In this document: piece by piece, positions 1 to 9,519 of the stretch
How the letters are laid out: each line of letters starts with the position of its first letter
Position numbering within the stretch: position 1 is the first letter of the stretch
The notes under the pieces: model-generated
The model's database searches: none
The model's input: only the letters and a program-made list of their open reading frames with translations
Told to the model about the DNA's origin: nothing
DNA from: Geranomyces variabilis
Taxonomy: Eukaryota; Chytridiomycota; Chytridiomycetes; Spizellomycetales; Powellomycetaceae
Assembly: GCA_027603065.1 (NCBI GenBank)
Contig: JADGJP010000035.1
Coordinates: 183,609-247,608 of the forward strand
Direction of reading: 5' to 3'
DNA length: 64,000 nucleotides
Position numbers and translations under genes: made by a program

Positions 1-1079
1 GTGCGAACAAAGTCTGCATCGTGGGCTTTTTCTGCATACACCGCTGCCTCTTTCACCACCTTTCTCAATTTCTCCTCGTCCGTCTCCCACCCATAGTAAG
101 CTGCCACAACGGCAACGTGCATCGCCAGACCGATAGCAAAGGCGCGCAAATCCAAGCGGTCGATGCCATAGGTTTCAATCAAGCCTTTCATCACCTCCTT
201 TGCCGGGACGCTGCCCTTGAACTTCTCGGCCATGTACAGCTCAGCACAAAACTGAGAGACATCCAACGTCGGAACACCAATGCGCGCCATTTCCCAGTCT
301 ACCACGCAGGCGGAATCCAGCGATTTCGGATTGACAAGCATGTTTCCGGGCCAGAAATCGCCCATGACAAAGGTTTCGCGCGCGTAGAATGCGTCGCTCT
401 CCGCAAAGGCCTCCACGGCAGCCACCGCTTCTTCCATGCCGCTGATGCCCAGCTTGGACATGACCCCCTTGTATTGTTTGTAATAATACTCGTTGATGAG
501 CTGCTGCTTGGTCAGAGTGCCCATTTTTTCATTGAGAACGCCGTCGAGGCGCGAAAAATTTTGGCGGCCAATGTCATGCAAGGTGCGAAGAAAGCCGCCT
601 ATGGCGCGGCCCAAATCCCGCAAGCGTTGAGGATCAAACTTATCCGCAGCGAAAGCGGGATTGATGAGAAACTCCTTCAGAGTCGGACGACCTGCGCCAA
701 AGTCCGACATATAGAGTGTCTTTAACGTCGCGTCATAATGGTAGACGGTGGGAACACGTATGCGGGTGTCGTCGCGCACGACGTCGTGCAAAGGACCAGC
801 CGTGGCGAAGAGACCCAGAGCAGCCTGTTCGTCCACCATGCGGATGTCGTCCATTTCGGTTTTAGGGTCCATCTTTAGGTGCGCTTCGGCATGCTTGATG
901 ACTAAGGTCTGCGATCCGTCTTCCAAGGGGCTGGCCAGGTGTGCTCGCCAGACATAGTTGGCGTTGCCTCCCGAGAGCTGTTCGAGTCTGGTTACTGCCG
1001 GGAAATGCTGTGGATAGATCGCGCGGATCCCGTCTGGCGTGGTCAGGTCCATCGTCAACTGTAGCTGATCAGAGAACAT
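1..1079 (-). CDS. APH/choline-kinase-fold phosphotransferase (C-terminus beyond window)
   Basis: An uninterrupted reading frame of about 359 codons runs leftward off the window edge, so the protein is truncated only by the window. Near the N-terminus is a nucleotide-binding segment LSGGNANYVWRA followed by VIKHAE, whose Lys is the expected ATP-binding lysine. Around residues 235-242 is MGDFWPGNML, the aminoglycoside-phosphotransferase (APH, PF01636) catalytic loop, with the usual His before GD replaced by Met. VDWE near residue 258 is the metal-binding DxE-type motif. Enzymes of this fold phosphorylate small molecules such as methylthioribose, choline or fructosamine; the substrate cannot be told here. 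The start was taken as the first Met (1079); a second in-frame Met at 1052 is an alternative. No intron is needed. Confidence 0.8.
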   Translation of the reverse strand, partial: MFSDQLQLTMDLTTPDGIRAIYPQHFPAVTRLEQLSGGNANYVWRAHLASPLEDGSQTLVIKHAEAHLKMDPKTEMDDIRMVDEQAALGLFATAGPLHDVVRDDTRIRVPTVYHYDATLKTLYMSDFGAGRPTLKEFLINPAFAADKFDPQRLRDLGRAIGGFLRTLHDIGRQNFSRLDGVLNEKMGTLTKQQLINEYYYKQYKGVMSKLGISGMEEAVAAVEAFAESDAFYARETFVMGDFWPGNMLVNPKSLDSACVVDWEMARIGVPTLDVSQFCAELYMAEKFKGSVPAKEVMKGLIETYGIDRLDLRAFAIGLAMHVAVVAAYYGWETDEEKLRKVVKEAAVYAEKAHDADFVR

Positions 1080-1583
1080 CAACGTACTCAAATGTAAGAC
1101 GAAAGAAGAATGCAAGGGCACTAACTCACGAAACGAAGAACAGTCGATACCATATGATTAATTACATTGTTGTGGTGTGCAACTGAAGGTTGAAGCCAGC
1201 CGGAGGAAGAGCGCGAGGGCCCTCGGGCATGACTCACCGCAACTTCAGGCAGCGAACGACACAAGCTCAAGGTGGGTTTTGGAGGACTGATCTTGAATCA
1301 CTTCTCCGGCACATTTTATGTCAATGTGATCGTTCACACAGGCTGGCAGCTTCCGCGAATATAATCAAGGGAGAAGTAATGACGCGGTCAGCGGTGGGTG
1401 CTTCTATTGGGCCGGCAGGCAGCCCAATGGTCAAAGCGAAGAGAACGAACAAACGATATATGAGGCCCACGCGGTTCATAGTTAAGATTTCGGACCGGGA
1501 GAAGCGCCAGACCGTGCTCACGACGCCCGCAAAAGCAAATGCAACAGTGTTTTCCATGGATATATAATGAAGTATTGTTTGAT
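1080..1583. other. Intergenic stretch with one weak small ORF
   Basis: This 504-base gap lies between the start of the APH-fold gene and the stop of ATP7. The minus strand holds a 78-codon frame from 1558 to about 1322 beginning MENTVAFAFAGVVS, with two hydrophobic stretches. It resembles no family I know, sits directly behind the ATP7 stop codon and may simply be 3' untranslated sequence. No RNA gene or repeat was seen. Confidence 0.3.
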
Positions 1584-2550
1584 CTAGAAACCAACAATGA
1601 AGTCGCCAAACCTGCAAATACGCGAAGAAAACGATAGCGGTTAGAGACCCATCGCACGAGCAAAGACCTTGCGTAAAAGCACCCACGCTTGAGTTTCTTA
1701 CCTCTCGTAGTAACCAGGCACCTTCCATTGTCCGCGCTTGGCCATCTTTTCAACAGTCTTGTCAAGCTCGGGGTAGGCCTTGGCAACATCCTCAACCTGC
1801 CGAGCGGGCGAGTTCAAATAGTGCTTTTAGCATCGCCATGGTGCAAACGCACACTCCTAATGACGGCCCCTTACCGTCAACTGGTCGACCGGGCGCGCGG
1901 TCTCAATGTTCTTGAGAAGAACCTTGAGTTCATCCACCTCGACGTTGACCTTCTTTGCGGTCTTTTGCGCAGCCGCGACCTATAGCAAAGGGGAATCAAA
2001 GGTAAGATTCCCCGCAAATGTGTGCGAACATCGTCCTCTTGAAATAGTTTCATCGCCTCGCCGCCCGGTGCAGTTTCTCCTGCCATATTCCGCATTGGCC
2101 TTTCCTCCCGCGTCATAAGGTCTCTTACTGCCCAGTGCAGCTACCATCATCCCCTTCACTCCATGCGCATTGGCGATTGTTCCTCCACTCCCTCTGTCTA
2201 TGCCCGCTCGTCCATGTCCGCCCGGCAGAACAAATACAATCGATAAGAGTACGTACAGCCTTCTGTTGCTGTCCCTCAATGGCGCGAATCTGCTCGCTGA
2301 GGTCGTAAGTGGCGGGCTTGAAGGCCTTGAATGCCTTCTCGGCGTCGCTGACGACGGCCTTGTTCTTCAGGACCTTCTGGTAGTGAGCAAAGTCGATAGT
2401 GGCGGACTGCTCGCGAAGGTCGGTGACGGTCTTTGTGAGCTCGGTGTGGCGGCGGCGGAATGCGTTGACAGCGGCGACAGTCTCGGGCTTCAGCTTTGTG
2501 CCGAGGGCACTCCAGTCGATGCGGGCAGCCTGACGAGCGGGGGCGGCCAT
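1584..2550 (-). CDS. ATP7: Mitochondrial F1Fo ATP synthase subunit d
   Basis: Four exons, read from high to low coordinate: 2550-2257, 1979-1875, 1796-1702 and 1611-1584, giving 173 residues, against 174 in yeast Atp7. The spliced protein begins MAAPARQAARIDWSALGTKL, has the conserved FAHYQKVLKNKAVV segment, then ELKVLLKNIETARPVDQLT, and ends KRGQWKVPGYYERFGDF, matching the C-terminal signature of the family. Subunit d belongs to the peripheral stalk (stator) that keeps the F1 head from rotating in the inner mitochondrial membrane. All junctions are GT-AG and keep frame: phase 0, phase 0, then phase 2. The start codon is preceded by a purine-poor leader, and the divergent S1/P1 nuclease gene lies about 300 bases upstream. 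Confidence 0.92.
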
Positions 2551-2846
2551 TGTTGCGTGGTTGGGTAGCAAGCAGAGAAGAAGCTGGTTGCTTGCTTGCT
2601 TGTCTTGACCAGCGGTGCTCGAGCGAATTGGTTTCGCCCGTCGCCGTGGGAACAGAGTTGGGTCACACAAAGAACGTCAGACGCCCAACTATTGTCACTC
2701 ACTCACACACGCAGTCAGCTGGCGATATTGCTTGTTTATCTCCCCCGCCCCGCTGCCCGCCCGCCGATAAGCGCCATTATTTAAAAAGCATACAGAACGT
2801 TCAAGCTTTCCCGCACACGAATTCCATCTTCCTCTTCCCATTATCC

Positions 2847-4059
2847 ATGCCCGCACTGCGCACTACGCTGTCCCGTCGCATTCTTCTATTCTTCTCACTT
2901 GCCGCGCTCAGCGCGCACTCGGCCCATGCCTACGGTCGTATTGGTACGCTGAGCGCAAGCGTGCTTGGACTGTCTTCTTACGCTTCTCCTCTGCCTCTCG
3001 TTATAGCGTTTCGCTGATATGCTTTCTTCTTTCGCGCTTCCTTTCTTCCCGTGTCTTCGGTTTCTTTTCCAAAAAGGCCATTGGCTTACAGGGGAGGTCG
3101 CACAGCAGCTTCTTTCACCCAGTGCCAAAAACTGGACGCGCGCCGTCCTTCCTCAATATGGAGGCAGTTTGGCCCTCGCCGCGTTGTGGGCTGATGGTAA
3201 GCAAACAGCTCCACCGCCTGGACAGCGCTGTCAAAAGACGCAAGTTGCGCAGTGTGATATTTACACTCACGCCCACTCTCTCCGTTTCTTAAGAGGTCAA
3301 ACCAGCATGGTCGTCGCCACATCACTACGTCAACCCCTCTACAGATTGCTCGCCGCTTTCCACCGAACCTTGCAACTGCATCCTCACCGCAATCGCCAAC
3401 CACACCGCACGTTTAATCGCTCCACTTGCGAGTATAGATGCCAGGTCCGAAGCGCTAAAATTTGCGATTCACTATATTGGCGATATACACCAGCCCTTGC
3501 ATGTCAGCGGCAGGTTTAAAGGCGGCACGCAGATGACGGTTGTGTTTGACAAGCGGACGGTCAGCTTGCATGAAGTTTGGGATTACCTGATGCTAGAGGT
3601 ACGCCGTACATTATCGTCGGCTCCCGCCACCCGGCTTGCAACACTGTTCATCTCACACTTTTTCTCACGTTTCGACAGCACCGTCAGAAATCACTCGGCC
3701 TCTCGCGGACAGACTACGCGCAACACCTCCTCGCCAACCATCCCGCTCCCTCACGCTGTCTACCATCAGCCTCGGCAAACCCTATCGACAGGAATACAAA
3801 TCCGCTGCCGCTTGTCGTGTGTCCACAGTTATGGGGCTCCGAATCGGTTTTACTCAACTGTGAGACCGTCTGGAAAGGCCTGGGTGCTGCATCGCGCAAT
3901 GCTGACCTTGCCGATGAATATTACGCCCGGGTTATTGACATTGTCGAGGCTGGTGTTGTGGCCGCTGGATACCGCATTGCGGCGGTGATCGAGGCTGCGG
4001 TCGGCGCGATCGAATCTGGAAGTCATGAAACGGACGGCGTACTGGTTTTGCAGACATAA
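2847..4059 (+). CDS. Secreted S1/P1-type zinc nuclease
   Basis: Exons 2847-2943, 3077-3196, 3294-3598 and 3679-4059 encode about 300 residues. A signal peptide (basic MPALRTTLSRR, then a hydrophobic core) ends in AHA. The mature protein would start YGRIGHW. S1/P1 enzymes use three Zn ions held by the N-terminal Trp, two Asp and several His. Here the first His is present (GH), as are the Asp of LWADEV, the His of SSPHHYVN, the H/D/H of FAIHYIGDIHQPLH and the H/D of LHEVWD. The usual N-terminal Trp is Tyr. The C-terminal AGYRIAAVIEAAV matches the family's last helix. These enzymes cut single-stranded DNA and RNA and remove 3' phosphates, serving nutrition or extracellular nucleic-acid turnover. 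Frame is preserved at every intron. Confidence 0.9.
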
Positions 4060-4441
4060 AACTTCAAACGCCATGATCCCGCTTAGCTGCCTATTTATAC
4101 CCGTTGCCCGTCTGCAACGTGAAAATCTTCTCAAGTCATTAGATTCCTCTTGTTTCTAGAATTGAAAATACAAACCTACAAAACATGTTTATTCCAACTA
4201 CTTTATTGTTTACCAGCTTTGCGAACACAGTAGGGAGGGGCCGAACGGCGAGCCTCCTGGCGCGCTGTTTGAGTCGCAATGCGCGAGTGTGAGACCTTGC
4301 CAAGAAAACGGTGGCAGGGGACTGAACCGCGAAAGCGCTGATTGCCATTACACCCCGCCGCTCCAACAAGTTCTGGCTACTTTCTTGCAACAAACTTTAC
4401 TCAAGTACTCACTCCACACCCACATAACGCAAAACGCCGCA
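4060..4441. promoter_or_regulatory. Upstream region of the CipC-like gene with two AGGGG motifs
   Basis: No gene is visible in these 382 bases. AGGGG, the yeast stress-response element core, occurs at 4236-4240 and 4316-4320, which fits a stress-induced downstream family, but a 5-base motif is weak evidence. The sequence just before the ATG is pyrimidine/CA rich. Confidence 0.25.
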
Positions 4442-5017
4442 ATGGGCTTCCTCGACAAACTCATGAACCACCAGGCTAAGGACGCCCATGCCCAAGTTTA
4501 CGGCATGGACAAAATGAAAAAACCGCACCAGGCCGCCCTCACCCATGAGCGTAAGTAAGTTCTCAGTCTTGCTCGGGGGCTTTTATCTCAACCCGCCCAA
4601 GCGCACAGCGGAGATCCCCGTGCTACCTCCCTCCCGATTTTTGTCTGCGTCCCGCGCCCCCAGTCATTTCAGCCGCTGCCGGATACGAGGCCATGAAAGC
4701 GTACGAAAAGCACTGCGAAGCCAACGGCCAGCCCCAGTCGCACGAGAGGATGAAGGAGGTCCTCGCTGCTCTTGCGGCCGCTGAGATCGACAAGCATTTT
4801 GAGACCAAAGGATTGGACTGGCTTGACAAGGAGAAAGCTAAGAGGACGGCTGCGCAGCAGGCTCACCTGGTAAGAGCGATATATATATATACATATATGG
4901 GAAGCTGCAAAGGCATGGGCAGGGGACATTCTGACTGCTGTCTTCTCCTTATTTCCTTTTCTTGTACTTTAGCTCGCTGACGAGCAATTCGGCAAGGGAA
5001 ATGTCGGGCCTCAGTAA
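4442..5017 (+). CDS. CipC-like stress protein (DUF3759 family)
   Basis: Three exons (4442-4550, 4664-4869, 4973-5017) give 119 residues. The protein opens MGFLDKLMNHQAKDAHAQVY and continues HELISAAAGYEAMKAYEKH, then a lysine/alanine-rich helical part with KGLDWLDKEKAKR and a C-terminal ADEQFGKG. This order and spacing match the fungal CipC family, named for a concanamycin-induced protein of Aspergillus. Members are small, soluble and induced by drugs or other stress; the biochemical role is unknown. Splice junctions are GT-AG with phases 1 and 0. The spliced length is typical of the family. Confidence 0.85.
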
Positions 5018-5806
5018 AGACAAACGGATGAACGAAATTTGCAACTGGCTATATGTGACAAAGTGCTTTCTGCGGCATCTGTTTCCCTTCTTCCGTAACA
5101 TGTGACCCGCTTGCATGTTTTGTGTACACTGAATAATCAAATCTGTTGAATGTCAGTAGCATAAAAAGGTTGAATTTCCGACAGCTCGTTTTGCACTGCA
5201 CGATTTTGGTAGCGGACAACTGGGACATTGTAGCTTACTAAGAGATGCGCGGACGGCGTTGCGCAACTATAGAGCCAATGCGCTACCGAACAGGTTCTTT
5301 GTTTCGCCATTTCATGGATTTCACCGCGTAAGGGAAATACTTGCGAGATTCTGCTTCAGGAAGAGCGTTGGCCGCATGACTCATACCTCTCGTGCCACTG
5401 CGCGTCAACTCTTCTCAAAAACCCGACGTACAGTAAGCATCAGAACGCGTTCAAGAATGGCTACAGAAAGGACACGAGGGCTAGGGCTCGCATGAATGAG
5501 ACTTTGCACAAGGTGCGGTGGAAATGTCTGTGTTTATGGATCGGCAAGGAGCCCCCCGACATCGAGGATCACCATGAAAACATAAAACGTCTCTGTTTCA
5601 GTACTTTTTTTTTACGACATGGTCCTGTAAGCTTGTCTTCGTCGGAGAGCGGGGGATAAAGAGCAAAATTTGGTGGCACGATGACATGTATTAAAAAAAA
5701 GCTATTCTGTGAATCAGTGCGGGCCTAACGTACTTCCTAGGCTATGGAAGGGTTTTCATTGTTTCTCTCCTCCGTCTCGTTCCATCTTTCGCCGCGGCCG
5801 CTTCCT
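5018..5806. other. Non-coding region holding a diverged copy of the 7.7-kb element
   Basis: No convincing gene is present in this 789-base gap. It contains the 3' flank of the CipC gene, and at 5347-5430 a sequence clearly related to 7664-7731 (separate entry). The rest shows no tRNA, repeat array or conserved reading frame. Confidence 0.4.
5347..5430 (+). repeat. Diverged direct repeat, copy 1, with Gcn4/AP-1 palindrome
   Basis: Aligned with 7664-7731, this copy shares GATTCTG, AAGAGCGTT, GGCCGCATGACTCATA, CTCGTG, TTCTCAAAAACC and CCGAC in the same order and orientation, with short indels between them. ATGACTCAT (5376-5384) is a perfect Gcn4/AP-1 bZIP binding palindrome in both copies. The two copies lie on either side of the F-box/LRR-like gene. 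Confidence 0.65.
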
Positions 5807-7645
5807 TCACTCCAATGTCCAGCCGGCCCAACGGTCCGGTGGGATGAACCCGTCCAAAGACGTAATGTAGACAGAATCATGCTCCTCCAAAAAGTAGATA
5901 CCTATATCGTCCGCGTGCTTCTCGAGGGCCTCCTCCGCGCATACGAGGATTGCATTTTTGAGATCCGTGCGCCATGCGGGCGTATCGAACTGGGGCATGT
6001 CCAGCCCCTTCTGCATAATAGGCATCATGACGCACCAACTCGGGCCCATCGTCGAAAATGTACCAGCTGGCGCCCGCGTGATGTCAGCGAACAGCGCCAT
6101 CACTTCGTGCAGGTGGGGACGCCGTGTGCTTGAAGCGATCATCCAGTTCCACTCTCGCACAGAAGCCGGCCGCGAGGTCATGAACCGTATGATTCCCGCG
6201 GTTGTAAAATGTGTGCCGTATGGCGCACAAAGTTCTTCCAGATGCTCGAGCGGAGCGAGCGAGTCGAGAAAAACATCGGTCCAGTCATCAAACCATGTCG
6301 GGATCGCCCCGTCGTCCACGACCTCGTAGAAGTTGAGGGTTTTGAGGAGCGGGCAGCATCTTGCCAGCTCTCGAACCGCAGCATCGTCGAGGGTCTTCAT
6401 GGCATCGTAGCCGACGTCATTTTGCCAGGTCGAGGTGAAACTCAGGTGCCGCAGGTTCGGGCACGCGCGAATAGCTTGGCGGAACCCGGTGGCGGTTATG
6501 CAATCCTCGGGTGTGTCCATGTAATTGGCGCGCGTGAATGTCATCTTGACCAAGGCGGGTTTGGGTGTTTCCCCAAATGCTTTGAGATATTCGTCGCTCA
6601 CGTCCATTGCAACGATCCAGTTAAACTCGGTCATATGGGTGCCTGCAGTGTTCCAAAATTCCGTCCAAACGGGTAAACTCAGTGCCCAATAATTATCGAC
6701 GTCGACAGGGTATTCGCTAAGCTCTTCCTCGTCAAGACAAGCATCAATCAATCTAACGAGAAAAGTGAGCGGGTGCAGGTAATTGTGCACCAAAAAACCA
6801 GTGCGCCTTTATGAAACTTACTCGATGCGCGGACAGTATGCCATGATTAGCTTAAAATAGGAATCCTTGAGACATCTATAAGGCTCATGCTCAGCCCCCG
6901 CGTCGGATAAAGCAAGTTTGGGGCGATCCGCATCGGGGATAGGGCTACCCAGAATGCCCAGCCTACGAAGACCGCCGTTGGACTCTTTCCAGCGCTTAAG
7001 AGCAGTCTCGAAAATCTCAAATGAGTAGCCGCGATAATCGCGGAGGGACAGCGAGGTGCCGTCGACAAGCTCAAATGGAGACTGAGGGATGTCCGTTTCC
7101 GGGAGCTCGACAGCGCGAAAATTTCCCACAGCACATATCCGCAGGCTTTGAAGAGCGGGAAAGAACAGCGACGCGGCGTCCAGAACCCGTCCGACGCGGG
7201 GATTGTCTGAGTCGAAGCGGAGAGATGTCACGGCTGTGCCGAGCTCGCGGAAAAGAGCATGCCAGTCAGCGTCGGGGCAATAACGGTCGTCAAAGTACGG
7301 TCCCGAGACCTCAAAGGCGACCCGCGTGGTCCCACTCAGCCGTTCGGCGCGGCAGCGGCGGAGAAGGTCTTGAGCCTCGGGACCGTCTTGCAGCGACGTG
7401 GGCGAGAAGCGTCGGAGGCGAAACAGCCTGTGGAGACTGTTGTTGCCCGAGCAGAATATGCGCACGGCGCGGTTCCACTGCCGGGAGGCGACGGCCAACT
7501 CGGCTAGGGCATGGGTCCGCCTGCCGTGGTCAGCGGCGAGGAACAGGGCACGCACAATGGACGCACGGACGTCGTCGTTCAGCATTGCGCGGGATTGAAT
7601 ATCGGGCGAGGCCTCTACGCTAGTGGCATTTTGTCGGGGGTTCAA
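5807..7645 (-). CDS. F-box/LRR-like protein of unknown role
   Basis: Two exons, 7645-6822 and 6752-5807, give 589 residues; the intron is a clean GTAAGT...TTAG in phase 2. The N-terminal region has a helix LAELAVASRQWNRAVRIF that resembles the end of an F-box (Skp1-binding) motif. Beyond it come repeated leucine-rich, LRR-like segments such as FFPALQSLRICAVGN, CPNLRHLSFTSTW and CCPLLKTLNFYEV. Fungal genes of this layout often encode substrate adaptors for SCF ubiquitin ligases, but I recognise no orthologue and the F-box is degenerate. It is flanked by two related non-coding elements (5347-5430 and 7664-7731) and divergently transcribed from HEM14. Confidence 0.65.
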
Positions 7646-7663
7646 GGTTTTTCCTCTGTACCA

Positions 7664-7731
7664 GATTCTGAAGAGCGTTTGGCCGCATGACTCATAACTC
7701 GTGTCTCAGCTATTCTCAAAAACCTCCCGAC
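7664..7731 (+). promoter_or_regulatory. Diverged direct repeat, copy 2: divergent promoter with Gcn4/AP-1 site
   Basis: This copy lies in the 120-base gap between the divergent starts of the F-box/LRR-like gene (7645, minus) and HEM14 (7766, plus), so it must contain promoter sequence for one or both. ATGACTCAT at 7687-7695 is a perfect palindrome for bZIP factors of the Gcn4/AP-1 type. Copy 1 is at 5347-5430. Confidence 0.55.
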
Positions 7732-7765
7732 ATATTTCCGGGCAGCAAACTCACGCCAACGAAGC

Positions 7766-9424
7766 ATGGCAGCAGCAGCAGCAGCAGGCGCCAAGCACTA
7801 CGCGGTGCTAGGCGGCGGCATTAGCGGGCTCTCGACCGCGTGGTATCTTTCTCGTCTTGCACCGAAAGCAAAGATTACCCTCGTGGAAAAACAAGCGCGG
7901 CTAGGCGGGTGGGTGCACACGCAAATGCAGAACGGCCAGCTGTTTGAGCTGGGACCTAGGACGCTAAGGCCGGTGGGCGATGCTGGACGGGCAACGCTGG
8001 AGATGGTGTGTGGGATAGCGGGAACGAGAATGGCTAAGGATTGCGCAACGGCGACGTCGGGCTGATCTCTTTCTGCTCCAATTTTGAAGGTTCACGAGTT
8101 AGGACTTGAAAAGCAAGTCTTGACCACGGCAAAGACGTCTCCGGCCGCCATCAACCGCTACATCTACAGCAACAACCAACTGCATCACCTTCCAACCTCA
8201 CCCTTCGATCTCCTCAACCCATTCAAATCCACCTCTCCGCTCCTCCGCGGGCTACTCCTCGCCCTCCTCCGCGAGCCATTCATCAAGCCATCCACCCTGC
8301 CCGACGAATCGATCCACGCGTTTGTCTCGCGGCGGTTCAGCCCAGCGATGGCGGACAATCTCGTATCGGCGGTGCTGCATGGGATATACGCGGGCAACGC
8401 GAAAGAACTGAGCGTGCGTAGCGCGATGCCGATTCTGTGGGAAGCGGAGCGGAAGCATGGGAGTGTTGGGCGCGGGCTTATGGCCCCGCCGCCGCGGCTG
8501 CCTGCATCGCCGACGCTGCAGGGCTCGGCGGCGGTGGCGCCCGCTGAACCTGTGGATAAAGCCGCGGATGAGTTTGTTCGACGGGTGCAGGCGTCTGCGA
8601 GTATATACTCGTTTAAAGACGGGATGCAGACGCTGACGGAAGCGTTGCATCGAGATTTGGAGGGGACGGACAATGTAAAGCTGCTTAGAGGCGAGGTCAA
8701 GCAAATTTGGCTAGGTCCGACACCAGAAATCACATTTTCCGAGACCCAATTGTCGCCACTCAAAGCGGACCACATCATCAGCGCGCTTCCAGCATCCACA
8801 CTGACCAACCTCCTGCCTGCGCCGCCACACTCCGCTCTTTCCGCGCTTCTAGCCGCAATACCCACCGTCGACGTCGTCACCGCCAACCTCGCGTTTCGCG
8901 GCGGACCTGCAGCACGCGTTCTCGGCGGCATAAACGGCTTTGGATACCTCATCCCGCTGACGGAACCCACAGGTATCCTCGGCACCGTGTTTGATTCGTG
9001 CGCGATGCCGGAGCAGGATAACATTGCTTACGGTGATGCGGCTGCAACGACGCGGGTAACGGTGATGATGGGCGGACATCGCTTCCGTGAGCACTTTGGC
9101 GATGTTGAGCGAGTGGATCTGGGCGTGCTGGGCGATAAAGCCGTCGAAGCCGTGCGCTCGCATTTGGGTGTTACTGCCGAGGTGGTGGAGCGCAATGTTG
9201 CGTTGCACCGCGCATGCATTCCGCAATACACTGTTGGGCACCACCAGCGGCTGACTGAGATGCGGGAGCTACTGGTGGGCAGCGAGTACGGCGGCAAGCT
9301 TTCGCTGACGGGCGCGAGCTTCTTTGGCGTTGGCGTAAACGATTGCGTAAAAAACGCACGAGAGCTGGCACAACGAATCGCCAAAGGCGAGCATGTGACT
9401 GGGCTGGAGAAGGCGGCCGAATAA
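7766..9424 (+). CDS. HEM14: Protoporphyrinogen oxidase
   Basis: Two exons (7766-8005 and 8090-9424) give 524 residues, close to yeast Hem14 (539). After an Ala-rich start comes the FAD dinucleotide-binding motif YAVLGGGISGLSTAWYL and then LVEKQARLGGWVHT, followed by the PPOX signature ELGPRTLRPVGDAGRATLEM. The second exon has the membrane-binding and substrate segments SPLLRGLLLALLREPF and ELSVRSAMPILWEAERKHGS, and near the end GKLSLTGASFFGVGVNDCVKNA, the second FAD contact. The enzyme oxidises protoporphyrinogen IX to protoporphyrin IX, the penultimate haem step, on the inner mitochondrial membrane. The intron is phase 0 with GTGTGT as its 5' splice site. An AATAAA overlaps the stop codon and could be the polyadenylation signal. 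Confidence 0.94.
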
Positions 9425-9519
9425 ATATCATTTATTGTATAGAAAAAATCCTCGCGCACAGTATAATACATTAAGAAAGCAAAATGGGAAATGGAGGCAG
9501 CAGACATAAGTGAAACCTT

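Noticed and set aside
5018-5346. tRNA-like segment near 5230-5330
   Set aside because: No cloverleaf with a consistent acceptor stem and T-loop could be drawn.
8185-9024. 279-codon minus-strand frame over HEM14
   Set aside because: Antisense to a conserved protoporphyrinogen oxidase; no motifs of its own.
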